Origin: Arthrobacter sp. AFG20
GTDB taxonomy: Bacteria; Actinomycetota; Actinomycetes; Actinomycetales; Micrococcaceae
Direction: 5' to 3'
NCBI RefSeq assembly: GCF_002892795.1
Contig: NZ_PJMC01000018.1
Location: 35,838 to 99,837, forward strand
DNA: 64,000 nucleotides
A program made the position numbers and the translations under genes. This document shows positions 51,417-60,181 of the stretch, one piece after another; position 1 is the first letter of the stretch; each line of letters starts with the position of its first letter. The notes below the pieces were generated by a model. That model did no database searches. It worked only from the letters and a program-made list of their open reading frames with translations, and was not told where the DNA came from.

Positions 51417-52295
51417 TCAGGGAAGGGTAAGGATCTCGGCACCGGATTCGGTGACGAGGAGTGTGTGTTCGAACTGCGCGGTGCGCTTGTGGTCCTTGGT
51501 GACCACGGTCCAGTCGTCGGCCCACATGTCCCACTCGATGGTGCCGAGGGTGAGCATGGGCTCGATGGTGAACACCATGCCAGGCTCAATGACCGTGTTG
51601 TAGGCCGGCGCGGCATCGTAGTGCGGGATGATGAGCCCGGTGTGGAAGGCCTCGCCCACGCCGTGTCCGGTGAAGTCGCGGACCACGCCGTAGCCGAACC
51701 GCCTGGCGTAGGACTCGATGGCCCGGCCAATCACGTTGATCTCGCGTCCCGGGGCAACGGCCTTAATGGCGCGGTTGAGGGACTCCTTCGTGCGCTCAAC
51801 CAGCAGCCGCGACTCCTCGTCCACCTCTCCCACGAGGAACGTGTGGTTGGTGTCGCCGTGGACCCCGCCGATGAAGGCGGTGATGTCGATGTTGATAATG
51901 TCGCCGTCCTGCACCACCGTGCTGTCCGGGATGCCGTGGCAGATGACCTCATTCAGCGACGAGCACAGGGACTTGGGGAAACCGCGGTACCCCAGTGTGG
52001 ACGGGTAGGCGTTGTGCTCCAGCAGGAACTCGTGGCCGATGCGATCCAGCTCGTCGGTGGTGATGCCCGGCCGGATGTGCTTGCCCACCTCCACGATGGC
52101 CTGGGCGGCGATCCTGCTGGCCACTCGGATCTTCTCGATGGTTTCCGGTGACTTGACCTCTGACCCGGTGAATTTGGCCGGACCTGACTTGCCGACATAC
52201 TCCGGCCGCGCGATCGACGCGGGAACGGCCCGCTGCGGGCTGATGGTTCCCGGGGTAAGCGTGCCGGTGGGTGCGGTCGAGGCTAAGGAAGGCAT
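51417..52295 (-). CDS. map: Type I methionine aminopeptidase
   Basis: Removes initiator methionine. 292 aa; the five metal ligands appear in INIDITAFIGG (Asp), HGDTNHTFL (Asp), DFTGHGVGEAFH (His), FTIEPML (Glu) and TAQFEHTLLVT (Glu). The N-terminal extension of about 40 residues has no zinc-finger cysteines, but a PxxP-like stretch typical of actinobacterial type 1c enzymes. I set the start at 52295 because TATGAT lies 6 nt upstream; a longer frame reaches 52328. Confidence 0.95.
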   Translation of the reverse strand: MPSLASTAPTGTLTPGTISPQRAVPASIARPEYVGKSGPAKFTGSEVKSPETIEKIRVASRIAAQAIVEVGKHIRPGITTDELDRIGHEFLLEHNAYPSTLGYRGFPKSLCSSLNEVICHGIPDSTVVQDGDIINIDITAFIGGVHGDTNHTFLVGEVDEESRLLVERTKESLNRAIKAVAPGREINVIGRAIESYARRFGYGVVRDFTGHGVGEAFHTGLIIPHYDAAPAYNTVIEPGMVFTIEPMLTLGTIEWDMWADDWTVVTKDHKRTAQFEHTLLVTESGAEILTLP

Positions 52296-52301
52296 AGATT
52301 G

Positions 52302-52307
52302 ATCATA
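52302..52307 (-). promoter_or_regulatory. -10 hexamer of map (leaderless)
   Basis: On the minus strand TATGAT is followed by 6 nt and the ATG at 52295. Confidence 0.6.
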
Positions 52308-52419
52308 TAAGGCAGCACAGAACGCCATGTAAATTAATGCGCCCGGCGGCTTCCGTTGCGGGTTACGTTACGTGGATCACGGCGGCAGTGTCTGTTAACC
52401 CGGAAAGCGAGGAACACCG

Positions 52420-52584
52420 ATGCCCGAGTACTGGTACAACGTCAAGACCCACATGGTGGAGGAAGACGCGATGTCGGACTGGACCCAGCTAATCGGTCCC
52501 TACAAGACCCGGGAAGAGGCGGAACACGCCCTCGAGAAGGTCAAGGCGCGCAATGAAACCTGGGAAAAGGGCGACGACGACTGA
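52420..52584 (+). CDS. Small SPOR-like protein
   Basis: A 54-aa protein reading MPEYWYNVKTHMVEEDAMSD at its start, then WTQLIGPYKTREEAEHALEKV. The G-P-Y/F-x-x-x-x-x-A pattern and predicted beta-alpha order resemble a minimal SPOR (sporulation-related, glycan-binding) repeat, but there is no signal peptide or membrane span, so it should be cytoplasmic. RBS AGCGAGGAA lies 5 nt upstream of the ATG. It is divergent from map and convergent with panB. High charge and clean codon structure support it as real. Confidence 0.8.
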   Translation: MPEYWYNVKTHMVEEDAMSDWTQLIGPYKTREEAEHALEKVKARNETWEKGDDD

Positions 52585-52605
52585 TTTTGCCGGCGCCGCC
52601 CAAGC

Positions 52606-53511
52606 CTAGAACGAATGTTCCGGTCCGGGGAACTGTCCCGACCGGACATCCTCGCCGTAGGCCTTGGCCGCGTCGCTCAGGACGGTCCGGAGGTCCGCGT
52701 ACTGCTTGACGAACTTGGCCATCCTGCCGCCGCGGAGCCCGGCCATGTCCTGCCAGACCAGAACCTGGCCCGTCGTGGCATTGCCTGCGCCGATGCCGAT
52801 GGTGGGCACCGGAATGGCAGCGTCCACGGCCTTTGCCGTCTCCGCGGGAACCATTTCCATGAGCACGCTGAAAGCACCGGCGTCGGTCAGCGCCGCAGCG
52901 TCCTCAACCAGCCGCGCGGCGTCGTCGCCCCGGCCCTGCACGCGGTAGCCGCCCAGTGAGTGCTCACTCTGGGGCGTGAAGCCGATGTGGGCCATGACCG
53001 GAATGCCGGCCTGGACCATGGCCCTGACGGTTTCGGCGTAGAACTTGCCGCCCTCGATCTTCACTGCGTGCGCCAGGCCCTCCTTGAGGAAGCGCACGCC
53101 GGTGGCCACAGCCTGCTGCGGCGAAACCTCGTAGCTGCCAAAGGGGAGATCCGCCACCACCAGCGCGCGCTTCGCTGACCGTGCGACCGCGCGGCACAGC
53201 GGCAGCAGCTCATCGACGGTGACGGGAAGGCTGGTTTCGTTGCCAAAGACATTGTTGGACGCGGAGTCGCCCACCAGCAGGACCTCGATGCCGGCCTGGT
53301 CGAAGATCTCTGCCGTGTACTGGTCATACGCCGTGAGCATGGCGAAGTGTTCGCCGCTGGTCTTGGCCTGCTGCAGGTGGTGCGTGCGGATCCGGGGGAG
53401 CGGCTTCCGTGCGGATTCCGACGGCGGCGCTGCGGCTGCCGCGGGGCCGCTCCCGTAAGGTGCGGTTACTTCCGCGGACATGCTTGCATCGGGACTGCTG
53501 CTTGAGGCCAT
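52606..53511 (-). CDS. panB: 3-methyl-2-oxobutanoate hydroxymethyltransferase
   Basis: First step of pantothenate synthesis, from ketoisovalerate and methylene-THF. 301 aa; the N-terminal 40 residues are low-complexity, then come MLTAYDQYTAEIFDQAG, VGDSASNNVFG with Asp metal ligand, DLPFGSY, VKIEGG, MAHIGFTPQSEHSLGGYRVQGR in part, and TIGIGAGNATTGQVLVWQD. The glutamate in VPAETA is the catalytic base region. Start at 53511 is supported by a -10 hexamer 6 nt away. The panC gene is not adjacent. Confidence 0.95.
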   Translation of the reverse strand: MASSSSPDASMSAEVTAPYGSGPAAAAAPPSESARKPLPRIRTHHLQQAKTSGEHFAMLTAYDQYTAEIFDQAGIEVLLVGDSASNNVFGNETSLPVTVDELLPLCRAVARSAKRALVVADLPFGSYEVSPQQAVATGVRFLKEGLAHAVKIEGGKFYAETVRAMVQAGIPVMAHIGFTPQSEHSLGGYRVQGRGDDAARLVEDAAALTDAGAFSVLMEMVPAETAKAVDAAIPVPTIGIGAGNATTGQVLVWQDMAGLRGGRMAKFVKQYADLRTVLSDAAKAYGEDVRSGQFPGPEHSF

Positions 53512-53517
53512 GGCTAG

Positions 53518-53523
53518 AGCGTA
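53518..53523 (-). promoter_or_regulatory. -10 hexamer of panB (leaderless)
   Basis: On the minus strand TACGCT is followed by 6 nt and the ATG at 53511. The hexamer is weaker than the others. Confidence 0.4.
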
Positions 53524-53753
53524 GTCCGGGACCTGCCGTGCTAGCCACCGGCCGGCAGGGGACCACTGGTGATTCGCGTCATAATGGGTTGCCCGGGCGG
53601 GGCCGCCCGCTCTCCGGTTGAGTGTTAACGCTGTGTTACGCGCTGCAGCCCCGCCAGCATCACGCGTAAATGCTTAGTAAAGTGATTCGTGAGCTGCCGC
53701 TGCTCCGTCGTGGACGGACCGGGGCATGAACGTAGACCGGAAAAGAGGCCTTC

Positions 53754-55094
53754 ATGGACCGCCAGCAAGAGTTTGTCCTGCGCACGATCGAAGAGCGGGA
53801 CGTACGCTTTGTGCGCCTGTGGTTCACCGACGTCGTGGGCTCGCTCAAGTCGGTGGCCCTGGCTCCTGCCGAGGTCGAAGGTGCCTTCGACGAGGGCCTG
53901 GGCTTTGACGGCTCTGCCATCGAGGGGCTTGCCCGCGTCTTCGAATCGGACATGCTGGCCCAGCCGGACCCGTCCACCTTCCAGATCCTTCCGTGGCGCG
54001 GCGAGACCGAGCAAACGTCCCGCATGTTCTGCGACATCCTTACTCCCGACGGCGAGCCCTCGGCAGCGGATCCGCGCAACGTCCTCAAGCGCACCCTGGC
54101 CAAGGCAGCCGACATGGGGTTCACGTGCTACACGCACCCGGAGATCGAGTTCTACCTGCTTAAGTCCCAAGAACCCGGCCCCGATGGTTCCCCCATTCCG
54201 GTCGACGAGGGCGGCTACTTTGACCACGTCCCCGGAGGCGTGGCCCAGGATTTCCGCCGCACTGCCGTGACCATGCTGGAGTCGGTGGGGATCTCCGTGG
54301 AGTTCAGCCACCACGAGGCCGGGCCGGGCCAGAACGAAATCGACCTGCGCTACGCGGACGCCCTGCAGACGGCGGACAACATCATGACCTTCCGGACCGT
54401 CATCAAGGAGGTGGCGCTGCAGCAGGGCACGTACGCCACCTTCATGCCCAAGCCCTTCACGGCCCACCCGGGTTCGGGCATGCACACGCACTTCTCGCTC
54501 TTTGAGGGTGACACCAACGCCTTCTTTGAGGCAGGTGCGGAGTTCCAGCTCTCCAAGACGGCCCGCCAGTTCATTGCCGGCGTTCTCAAGCACGCCCCCG
54601 AATTCACCGCGGTCACCAACCAGTTCGTCAACTCCTACAAGCGCCTCTGGGGCGGGGGAGAGGCGCCCAGCTACCTGAGCTGGGGGCATAACAACCGCTC
54701 CGCCCTGGTCCGCGTCCCGCTGTACAAGCCGGGCAAGGGACAGTCAGCCCGGATCGAATACCGCGGCATTGATTCGGCCGCCAACCCCTACCTTGCCTAC
54801 GCCGTGCTCCTGGGCGCCGGGCTGAAGGGCATCGAGGAGGGCTACGAACTGCCCGCAGCGGCCGAGGACGACATCTGGTCGCTGAGCTCCGCCGAGCGCC
54901 GGGCGATGGGCCACGACCCCCTTCCCGCCAGCCTGCATGACGCCATCCGTGCCATGGAGGACTCGGAACTGATGCCGGAGATCCTGGGCGAGCAGGTCTT
55001 CGAGCACTTCCTGCGCAACAAGCGGGCCGAGTGGCAGGACTACCGCCTGCAGGTGACCCCCTATGAGCTGCAGCGCAACCTCGCCATCCTTTAG
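53754..55094 (+). CDS. glnA2: Glutamine synthetase GlnA2
   Basis: ATP-dependent amidation of glutamate, or of a related amine, by a 446-aa type I (alpha) subunit. Features: N-terminal beta-grasp (VRFVRLWFTDVVGSLKSVAL), GFDGSAIEGLAR, EIEFYL, HHEAGPGQNEIDLRYADAL, FMPKPFTAHPGSGMHTHFSL and RIEYRGIDSAANPYLAYAVL (quoted in parts). Where GlnA1 has the adenylylation tyrosine, this protein reads DDIWSLS, so GlnE should not modify it. It is 9 bp ahead of glnE, as in M. tuberculosis. Confidence 0.95.
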   Translation: MDRQQEFVLRTIEERDVRFVRLWFTDVVGSLKSVALAPAEVEGAFDEGLGFDGSAIEGLARVFESDMLAQPDPSTFQILPWRGETEQTSRMFCDILTPDGEPSAADPRNVLKRTLAKAADMGFTCYTHPEIEFYLLKSQEPGPDGSPIPVDEGGYFDHVPGGVAQDFRRTAVTMLESVGISVEFSHHEAGPGQNEIDLRYADALQTADNIMTFRTVIKEVALQQGTYATFMPKPFTAHPGSGMHTHFSLFEGDTNAFFEAGAEFQLSKTARQFIAGVLKHAPEFTAVTNQFVNSYKRLWGGGEAPSYLSWGHNNRSALVRVPLYKPGKGQSARIEYRGIDSAANPYLAYAVLLGAGLKGIEEGYELPAAAEDDIWSLSSAERRAMGHDPLPASLHDAIRAMEDSELMPEILGEQVFEHFLRNKRAEWQDYRLQVTPYELQRNLAIL

Positions 55095-55103
55095 GCGGCT
55101 GCG

Positions 55104-58100
55104 GTGAGCTTGGCCCGCCGGCTCATTACCGCCGGCTTCAGTGACCTCGAGAAGGGCGAACGGTTTCTCGCCGCCCCCGAGCTGGAGGGCATTGACCGGG
55201 ACGTCCTGTTTGCCGGCCTGCAACTGGCGGCGAACCCGGACGCCGCGCTGCAGTCCCTGGTCCGGCTGATCGAGAAGCACCCGGACCTGCGGAAGCTGGC
55301 AGCGGCGGACACCGAGGTGAGCGAACCGCTCTACCGGGTCCTGGGCGCCAGCGAGGCGCTGGGTGAATTCCTCATCCGGCACCCGGAGCACCTGGACGCG
55401 TTCAGCGTGACCGCCAGTCCGGAACCGCTCCAGGCCGATCCAGCGGAGCTCCGCGCCCAGCTGCTCAGGTCGGTGCGCGCCGACCCCACCGCGGCCCGGC
55501 CGGTGGCGGGCATTTCGGGCCCCGAGGCCTACGTGGCGCTTCGCACCGCCTACCGGCGGGGCGTGGTGGACCTCGCCGTCAAGGACCTCTGCGCCGCTGA
55601 CCCGCTGGACTTCATGCCCGCCGTCGGCGCCGAACTCGCGGACCTGGCGGGAGCGGCCATCGAGGCCGCCCTTGCGGTCTCCCGTGCCGAAGCAGGGGGG
55701 AAGTTCGACGCCGGGGAGGTCGCCGACGTCGCATTGTCAGTAATCGGGATGGGCAAGTGCGGAGCCCGGGAACTGAACTACATTTCCGACGTAGATGTCA
55801 TCTACGTTGTGGAGTCAGGCGAGCTGGACGACGCCCGGGCCAACACCATCGGCACGGCGCTGGCGTCCGGCATCTCGCGCGCCATTATGTCCCCGGCGCG
55901 TGAGCCCGGGCTGTGGGAAGTTGACGCCAACCTACGTCCGGAAGGAAAGTCCGGGCCGCTGGTCCGGACACTGGCTTCGCACCAAAGCTACTACGCCCGC
56001 TGGGCGGAAAGCTGGGAGTTCCAGGCGCTCCTGAAGGCGCGGACGATCGCGGGCGACGCCGAGCTGGGCGCGCGTTACGAGGAGGCCGTATCGCCGCTCG
56101 TGTGGACCTCGGCGAACCGCGACGGATTCGTTGAATCCGTGCAGGCCATGCGCCGCCGGGTCACCGAACACATCCCGCCGGCCGAGGAACAGCGGCAGAT
56201 CAAGCTGGGCCGGGGCGGGCTCCGCGACGTCGAATTCACAGTCCAGCTACTCCAGCTCGTCCACGGCAAGTCAGATGAGTCCCTCCGGCGCCGCGACACG
56301 ACATCGGCCATCGCCGCACTGTCGACGGGGGGCTACATCGGCCGGGCGGACGCAGCGGCCTTCGACCATGCCTACCGGTACCTGCGCCTGCTCGAACACC
56401 GCATCCAGCTGTTCCAGCTGCGCCGCACGCACCTCATGCCGGTCAAGGAGGAGCCCCTCCGCACGCTCGCCAAGGCGGTGCTCGGGCCCTTCTCCACCGA
56501 CCGGCCGCACCCCGACGCCCTGCTGGCCGCGTGGCAGCGGACAAAACGCTCGGTCCGGGAACTCCACGACCGGATCTTCTACCGTCCGCTCCTGAACACG
56601 GCCGCCAAGCTGAGCAGCGAGGATGCACGCCTGACGCCGGAAGCGGCGCAGGGCAGGCTCGCGGCGCTCGGTTATCGGGACCCGCAGGGTGCACTCCGCC
56701 ACATCGAGGCCCTGACGGCCGGGGTCAGCCGGCGCGCGGCCCTGCAGCGGCAGCTGCTGCCCATCCTCCTGGGCTGGCTGGCCGAAGGCGTGGACCCCGA
56801 CGCCGGGCTGCTCGCCTTCCGCAGGATCAGCGAGTCGCTCGGCACCACGCACTGGTACCTCGGCATGCTCCGCGATTCCGCTGCGGCGGCCGAGCGGCTG
56901 TGCCACATGCTGTCCAACTCCCGCCTCATCGCCGACCTCCTGGAAGTGTCGCCGGAATCGGTGTCCTGGCTGGGGACGGACAAGGAACTGGCGCCGCTCA
57001 GCTTTGAGGCGCAGTGGCAGGAGATCACCTCCAAAATGTCCCGGCACTCGGACCCGGAAAGCGCCATGCGCCTCATCCGGCTCATCCGCCGGCGTGAAAT
57101 CCTGCGGATCGCCATCGCGGACAGCGCCGGCCTGCTCGGCCAGGACCAAGTGGGGGAGGCGCTGGCAGAGACGGACCGGGCCGCCATCCTGGGTGCCCTG
57201 CGGGTGGCGGAAAACATTGTCTCCGCCACCGGTCCGCTGAAGACAGCGGTGCTGGTGGTGGCCATGGGCCGGCAGGGCGGGCTGGAAATCGGCTACGGGT
57301 CCGACGCCGACGTCCTGTACGTCCACCGGGCGTTGCCCGGAGCCCCGGACGATGAAGCGCAGCAGCAGGCCGCGAAGATCGTGGGCCATCTTTCCAGCCT
57401 TCTGACGCAGCCGCTCAAACCGGCTATCATGGCCGAGCGGGTTCTCGCCGTCGACGCCGATCTTCGTCCCGAAGGCAAGAACGGGGCCATGGTGCGGTCC
57501 CTGGAGTCCTACGGCGAGTACTACCGCCGCTGGTCGCTCATCTGGGAGGCGCAGGCACTGCTCCGCGCCCGGCCGATCGCCGGTGACGACGGGCTCGCGG
57601 CGGACTTCGTGACGCTGGTTGATCCCATCCGCTACCCGGCCGCCGTCTCCGACGCGGACATCCGGGAGATACGCCGGATCAAAGCGCGGGTGGAATCCGA
57701 ACGGTTGCCCCGCGGCGCCGACCCTGCCAGGCACCTCAAACTGGGACGCGGCGGACTGAGCGACGTGGAATGGCTCGTGCAGCTGCTGCAGCTCCAGCAC
57801 GCCGGAAGCCACCCCGAACTGCGCACCACGTCCACCCTGAAGGCTCTGCAGGCGGCGGCCTCGCTGGGGCTGCTGGAAGAGGAAGACGCCGGCCTGCTGG
57901 CCGACGCCTGGCAGCTCGCCAGCCGGATCCGTTCCGCGAACGTGATCTGGACGGGCCGCGCCTCGGATTTGCTGCCCTCCTCCCGCCGCGACCTGGAGGC
58001 CGTGGCCAGATGGTGCGGCTACGAGGAAGGGATGGCCACAGCGTTCGAGGAGGACTACCTGCGGGTGAGCAGGCGCGCCCGTGCGGTGTTCGAGAAAGTC

Positions 58101-58115
58101 TTCTACGGCCACTGA
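55104..58115 (+). CDS. glnE: Glutamine synthetase adenylyltransferase
   Basis: Bifunctional enzyme that adenylylates and deadenylylates GlnA1 in response to nitrogen signals. 1003 aa in two homologous halves, each with a nucleotidyltransferase domain: GMGKCGARELNYISDVDVIYV (adenylyl-removing half, near 212-232, quoted as GELNYISDVDV-type) and AMGRQGGLEIGYGSDADVLY (adenylylating half, near 720-740), both keeping the catalytic DxD aspartates. Helical GlnE-specific segments follow each (KLGRGGLRDVEFTVQ, KLGRGGLSDVEWLVQ). GTG 55104 starts 9 bp after glnA2, so both are co-transcribed. Confidence 0.95.
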   Translation: MSLARRLITAGFSDLEKGERFLAAPELEGIDRDVLFAGLQLAANPDAALQSLVRLIEKHPDLRKLAAADTEVSEPLYRVLGASEALGEFLIRHPEHLDAFSVTASPEPLQADPAELRAQLLRSVRADPTAARPVAGISGPEAYVALRTAYRRGVVDLAVKDLCAADPLDFMPAVGAELADLAGAAIEAALAVSRAEAGGKFDAGEVADVALSVIGMGKCGARELNYISDVDVIYVVESGELDDARANTIGTALASGISRAIMSPAREPGLWEVDANLRPEGKSGPLVRTLASHQSYYARWAESWEFQALLKARTIAGDAELGARYEEAVSPLVWTSANRDGFVESVQAMRRRVTEHIPPAEEQRQIKLGRGGLRDVEFTVQLLQLVHGKSDESLRRRDTTSAIAALSTGGYIGRADAAAFDHAYRYLRLLEHRIQLFQLRRTHLMPVKEEPLRTLAKAVLGPFSTDRPHPDALLAAWQRTKRSVRELHDRIFYRPLLNTAAKLSSEDARLTPEAAQGRLAALGYRDPQGALRHIEALTAGVSRRAALQRQLLPILLGWLAEGVDPDAGLLAFRRISESLGTTHWYLGMLRDSAAAAERLCHMLSNSRLIADLLEVSPESVSWLGTDKELAPLSFEAQWQEITSKMSRHSDPESAMRLIRLIRRREILRIAIADSAGLLGQDQVGEALAETDRAAILGALRVAENIVSATGPLKTAVLVVAMGRQGGLEIGYGSDADVLYVHRALPGAPDDEAQQQAAKIVGHLSSLLTQPLKPAIMAERVLAVDADLRPEGKNGAMVRSLESYGEYYRRWSLIWEAQALLRARPIAGDDGLAADFVTLVDPIRYPAAVSDADIREIRRIKARVESERLPRGADPARHLKLGRGGLSDVEWLVQLLQLQHAGSHPELRTTSTLKALQAAASLGLLEEEDAGLLADAWQLASRIRSANVIWTGRASDLLPSSRRDLEAVARWCGYEEGMATAFEEDYLRVSRRARAVFEKVFYGH

Positions 58116-58123
58116 ACCGGTGC

Positions 58124-58129
58124 TAGGTT
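58124..58129 (+). promoter_or_regulatory. -10 hexamer of the VOC gene (leaderless)
   Basis: TAGGTT is followed by 7 nt and the ATG at 58137. Confidence 0.5.
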
Positions 58130-58136
58130 TGGGCGC

Positions 58137-58562
58137 ATGGCTACCCAAATCTTCATGAACCTGCCCGTCCGGGACCTCGATAGGTCCGTGCAGTTCTTCA
58201 CCGCGCTGGGCTTTAAGTTCAACCAGGACTACACGGATGAGAACGCCACCTGCATGGTGATCAACGACGACGCCTTCGTCATGCTCCTCGTGGAGAAGTT
58301 CTTCAAGACGTTCACGGCCAAAGAGATCGTGGACGCAACCTCCGCCACCGAAGCCATCATGGCCTTCTCGGTGGACAGCCGGGAGGAAGTGGACCAGATG
58401 GTGGGCAAGGCCCTGGCCGCCGGCGGATCCGAATCGCAGCCTTTGCAGGATTACGGCTTCATGTACAGCCACAGCTTCCAGGATCCGGACGGGCACCTGT
58501 GGGAGGTCATGTGGATGGATCCGGCGGGTCCGCCCTCCGACGGGGCGGCACCTGCTTCCTGA
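58137..58562 (+). CDS. VOC-superfamily (glyoxalase-like) protein
   Basis: A 141-aa vicinal-oxygen-chelate protein with the two beta-alpha-beta-beta-beta modules: FMNLPVRDLDRSVQFFTALGF at the start (quoted as NLPVRDLDRS) and the DPDGHLWEVMWMDP end, where the Glu is a metal ligand. Homologues are annotated as lactoylglutathione lyase-like or bleomycin-resistance-like, but the substrate is not predictable. It begins the accessory stretch between glnE and glnA1. Confidence 0.88.
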   Translation: MATQIFMNLPVRDLDRSVQFFTALGFKFNQDYTDENATCMVINDDAFVMLLVEKFFKTFTAKEIVDATSATEAIMAFSVDSREEVDQMVGKALAAGGSESQPLQDYGFMYSHSFQDPDGHLWEVMWMDPAGPPSDGAAPAS

Positions 58563-58568
58563 CGGATC

Positions 58569-59084
58569 ATGAGGCCGGACGTATGGCTCATTCCGTTGCG
58601 GGACCTGGATGCCGATGCCCGGGCCATCCAGCTGGGCGCGGTGGCGGAACTGGAACTCGCCCCGGGCCAGCACGAGTTTGTGGGCGACCCGCTGCGCATG
58701 ATGCTGGCAGGGCTCGAGGACGGGTCCCGCAGGCCCTATGTCATCGAGGCGGGCGGCACGGCTGCAGGGGTACTGACGCTGCAGTCGGGGGCAGCCGGGC
58801 TGGCCGGCTGGCCCGACGACGACTCCGCCTGGCTGCTTCGCGGGTTCCTGATCGACAGGCGGCGGCAGCGTCAGGGCCTGGGACAGGCGGCGGCTTCCGC
58901 GGCAGTGGCGGCCGCCGCCAAACTGACCGCCAGGCTGGGAGGCGGCCAGGCCGGCGTCGTGCTTTCAGTCAACGAGCGCAACCCCGCCGGGCAGGGAGCC
59001 TACCTGAAGGCGGGTTTTGCGGACAAAGGCCTCTATCTGGGCGGCGAGGCCGGGCCCCAGCGGACCATGTACGCCGCCTTTTGA
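58569..59084 (+). CDS. GNAT-family N-acetyltransferase
   Basis: A 171-aa acyltransferase. It has the GNAT order: AGVLTLQSG strand, WLLRGFLIDRRRQRQGLGQA with the acetyl-CoA pyrophosphate loop RRQGLGQ-type (R-Q-R-Q-G-L-G), LSVNERNPAGQGAYLKAGF (asparagine and tyrosine of motif B, quoted as NERNPAGQGAYLKAGF). This arrangement is seen in spermidine/amino-acid acetyltransferases. It starts 6 bp after the VOC gene, so the two are likely one operon; substrate unknown. Confidence 0.85.
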   Translation: MRPDVWLIPLRDLDADARAIQLGAVAELELAPGQHEFVGDPLRMMLAGLEDGSRRPYVIEAGGTAAGVLTLQSGAAGLAGWPDDDSAWLLRGFLIDRRRQRQGLGQAAASAAVAAAAKLTARLGGGQAGVVLSVNERNPAGQGAYLKAGFADKGLYLGGEAGPQRTMYAAF

Positions 59085-59187
59085 GCGCTGATCCCGTCCC
59101 GAAACACCGCCGGACCGTTGCGCGAGCACAGGTGCGTGCCTACGCTGTGTCTTGGCAGTGCACTTCAAACCTTGTTGGGGGGAAGGC

Positions 59188-59823
59188 TTGAAAGGGTCTT
59201 CGTCTCGGAGGCACTTGCCGGAACAGGCCGGCTCCCGGTCTCAGCACGTCGGGGGCCGGCTTCCGGCGCCCCAACTGCGGCAGGACGCAGACCATGCCCG
59301 GGCGCGGGCGAAGGGCGGCCGTGCCAGGAGGTTCGGGAGGGCTGAGCTGCTGCTCATCGGGGCGGGTGTGGCCGCCACGCTCATCGCGGCGGCGTACCAG
59401 TACGCCGGGATCAGGAGCACGTTGGAAAGCAGCACGGCTTCCTCGCTCTATGCCCAGCAGCAGGAGATCGACAGGATCTTCGTGGACAATGTGGACCTGC
59501 AACCGTATTTTTGGCGCCGTCAGGAACTGCCGGACGTCTCGGCGGTCGCGGATCCTGCGGCGAAGCTGGCGGCACAGCAGCTGGCGGGCCGGGCCGAAGC
59601 GACGGCCCACCGGATCCTGGATCACTTCGCCCACCTGAAGTACCAGATGGGAACGCAGGCCTTCACCTCTGAACGGGCGGACTGGGAGGCCTACATCCGG
59701 CGGAGCTTCGCGGACTCCCTCATTCTGTGCCGCGCGCTGCGGGATGACCGGGCAGCCTTCGGCGGCACGGGTGCAGACTCGTTGTGGGGACGGTACGCGG
59801 AGGAACCCTGCACGGGTACGTGA
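59188..59823 (+). CDS. Hypothetical single-span membrane protein
   Basis: A 211-aa protein I do not recognise. A basic N-terminus (about 1-60) is followed by one span (LLLIGAGVAATLIAAAYQYA), then an extracytoplasmic part (about 85-211) with predicted helices, acidic and Gln-rich, including FVDNVDLQPYFWRRQELPD. The end LCRALRDDRAAFG suggests a short helical tail. The start is uncertain: TTG 59188 has a G-rich Shine-Dalgarno (GGGGGG, 5 nt away), while TTG 59152 and GTG 59158 are in frame. Topology resembles helical stress sensors, but no family is clear. Confidence 0.6.
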   Translation: MKGSSSRRHLPEQAGSRSQHVGGRLPAPQLRQDADHARARAKGGRARRFGRAELLLIGAGVAATLIAAAYQYAGIRSTLESSTASSLYAQQQEIDRIFVDNVDLQPYFWRRQELPDVSAVADPAAKLAAQQLAGRAEATAHRILDHFAHLKYQMGTQAFTSERADWEAYIRRSFADSLILCRALRDDRAAFGGTGADSLWGRYAEEPCTGT

Positions 59824-59900
59824 GACCGCACCCGTTCTCGTGCGCAATCCCTCGGCGAGGCGTCTTTCTAAGAATCAGCAGTTGTTCTACCGTTGCGGCT

Positions 59901-60077
59901 ATGAGGCTACATGTGACATATCAAGGTGGAGACAAGGACAGTAAGTCTGAGCTTCGGGAATTATCGGAGTTCCCAATTGAACTTCCTGGGGGCAAGTACG
60001 ACCTGACCTTTAGACACGCGAGTCAAGAACCCGACCCCACTGAAGCCGCGGCTAAGTGGGTGTCCCAAGAGCCGTGA
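59901..60077 (+). CDS. Small hypothetical protein, low GC
   Basis: A 58-aa reading frame, MRLHVTYQGGDKDSKSELRE at the start and ending AAAKWVSQEP, with mixed-charge character and no membrane span or signal. About 53% GC by hand count, against a visibly higher value in its neighbours, with unusual codons such as TTA and ATA-adjacent bases, which suggests transfer. TACCGT lies 7 nt before the ATG, so it could be leaderless. It ends 14 bp before a strong terminator that would serve it. A longer frame opens at 59784. Coding status is moderate confidence. Confidence 0.5.
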   Translation: MRLHVTYQGGDKDSKSELRELSEFPIELPGGKYDLTFRHASQEPDPTEAAAKWVSQEP

Positions 60078-60091
60078 ACCGCAGACGACGA

Positions 60092-60130
60092 AAGGCCGGC
60101 TCCAGGTGATTGAAACCTGGGGCCGGCCTT
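60092..60130. terminator. Bidirectional terminator before glnA1 end
   Basis: A stem of about 16 bp (AAGGCCGGC-CCAGGT with its complement, one G-U pair), 7-nt loop and TT on the right, AA on the left, between convergent genes. Confidence 0.8.
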
Positions 60131-60181
60131 CGCTGTAACGAGGTTCTTACGGACTAAACCCGGTTCAGCCCGTTGATCTAG

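Noticed and set aside
49846..53511. A functional nrdR-ppgK-map-panB metabolic island
   Set aside because: Gene directions alternate and each has its own terminator or promoter; there is no sign of co-regulation beyond ordinary adjacency.
53624..53639. GlnR-like half box upstream of glnA2 (GTAAC-N6-TTAAC on the minus strand)
   Set aside because: The second element misses two of five positions and no further repeats follow in register.
55944..55956. GGAAAGTCCGGGC, resembling the universal core of RNase P RNA
   Set aside because: It lies in frame within glnE, encoding the conserved RPEGKSGPLVR segment, and no other RNase P helices surround it.
56271..58673. 800-codon open frame antisense to glnE
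   Set aside because: High-GC DNA opens antisense frames; the translation is Arg/Gly/His-rich without domains, while the sense strand is plainly glnE.
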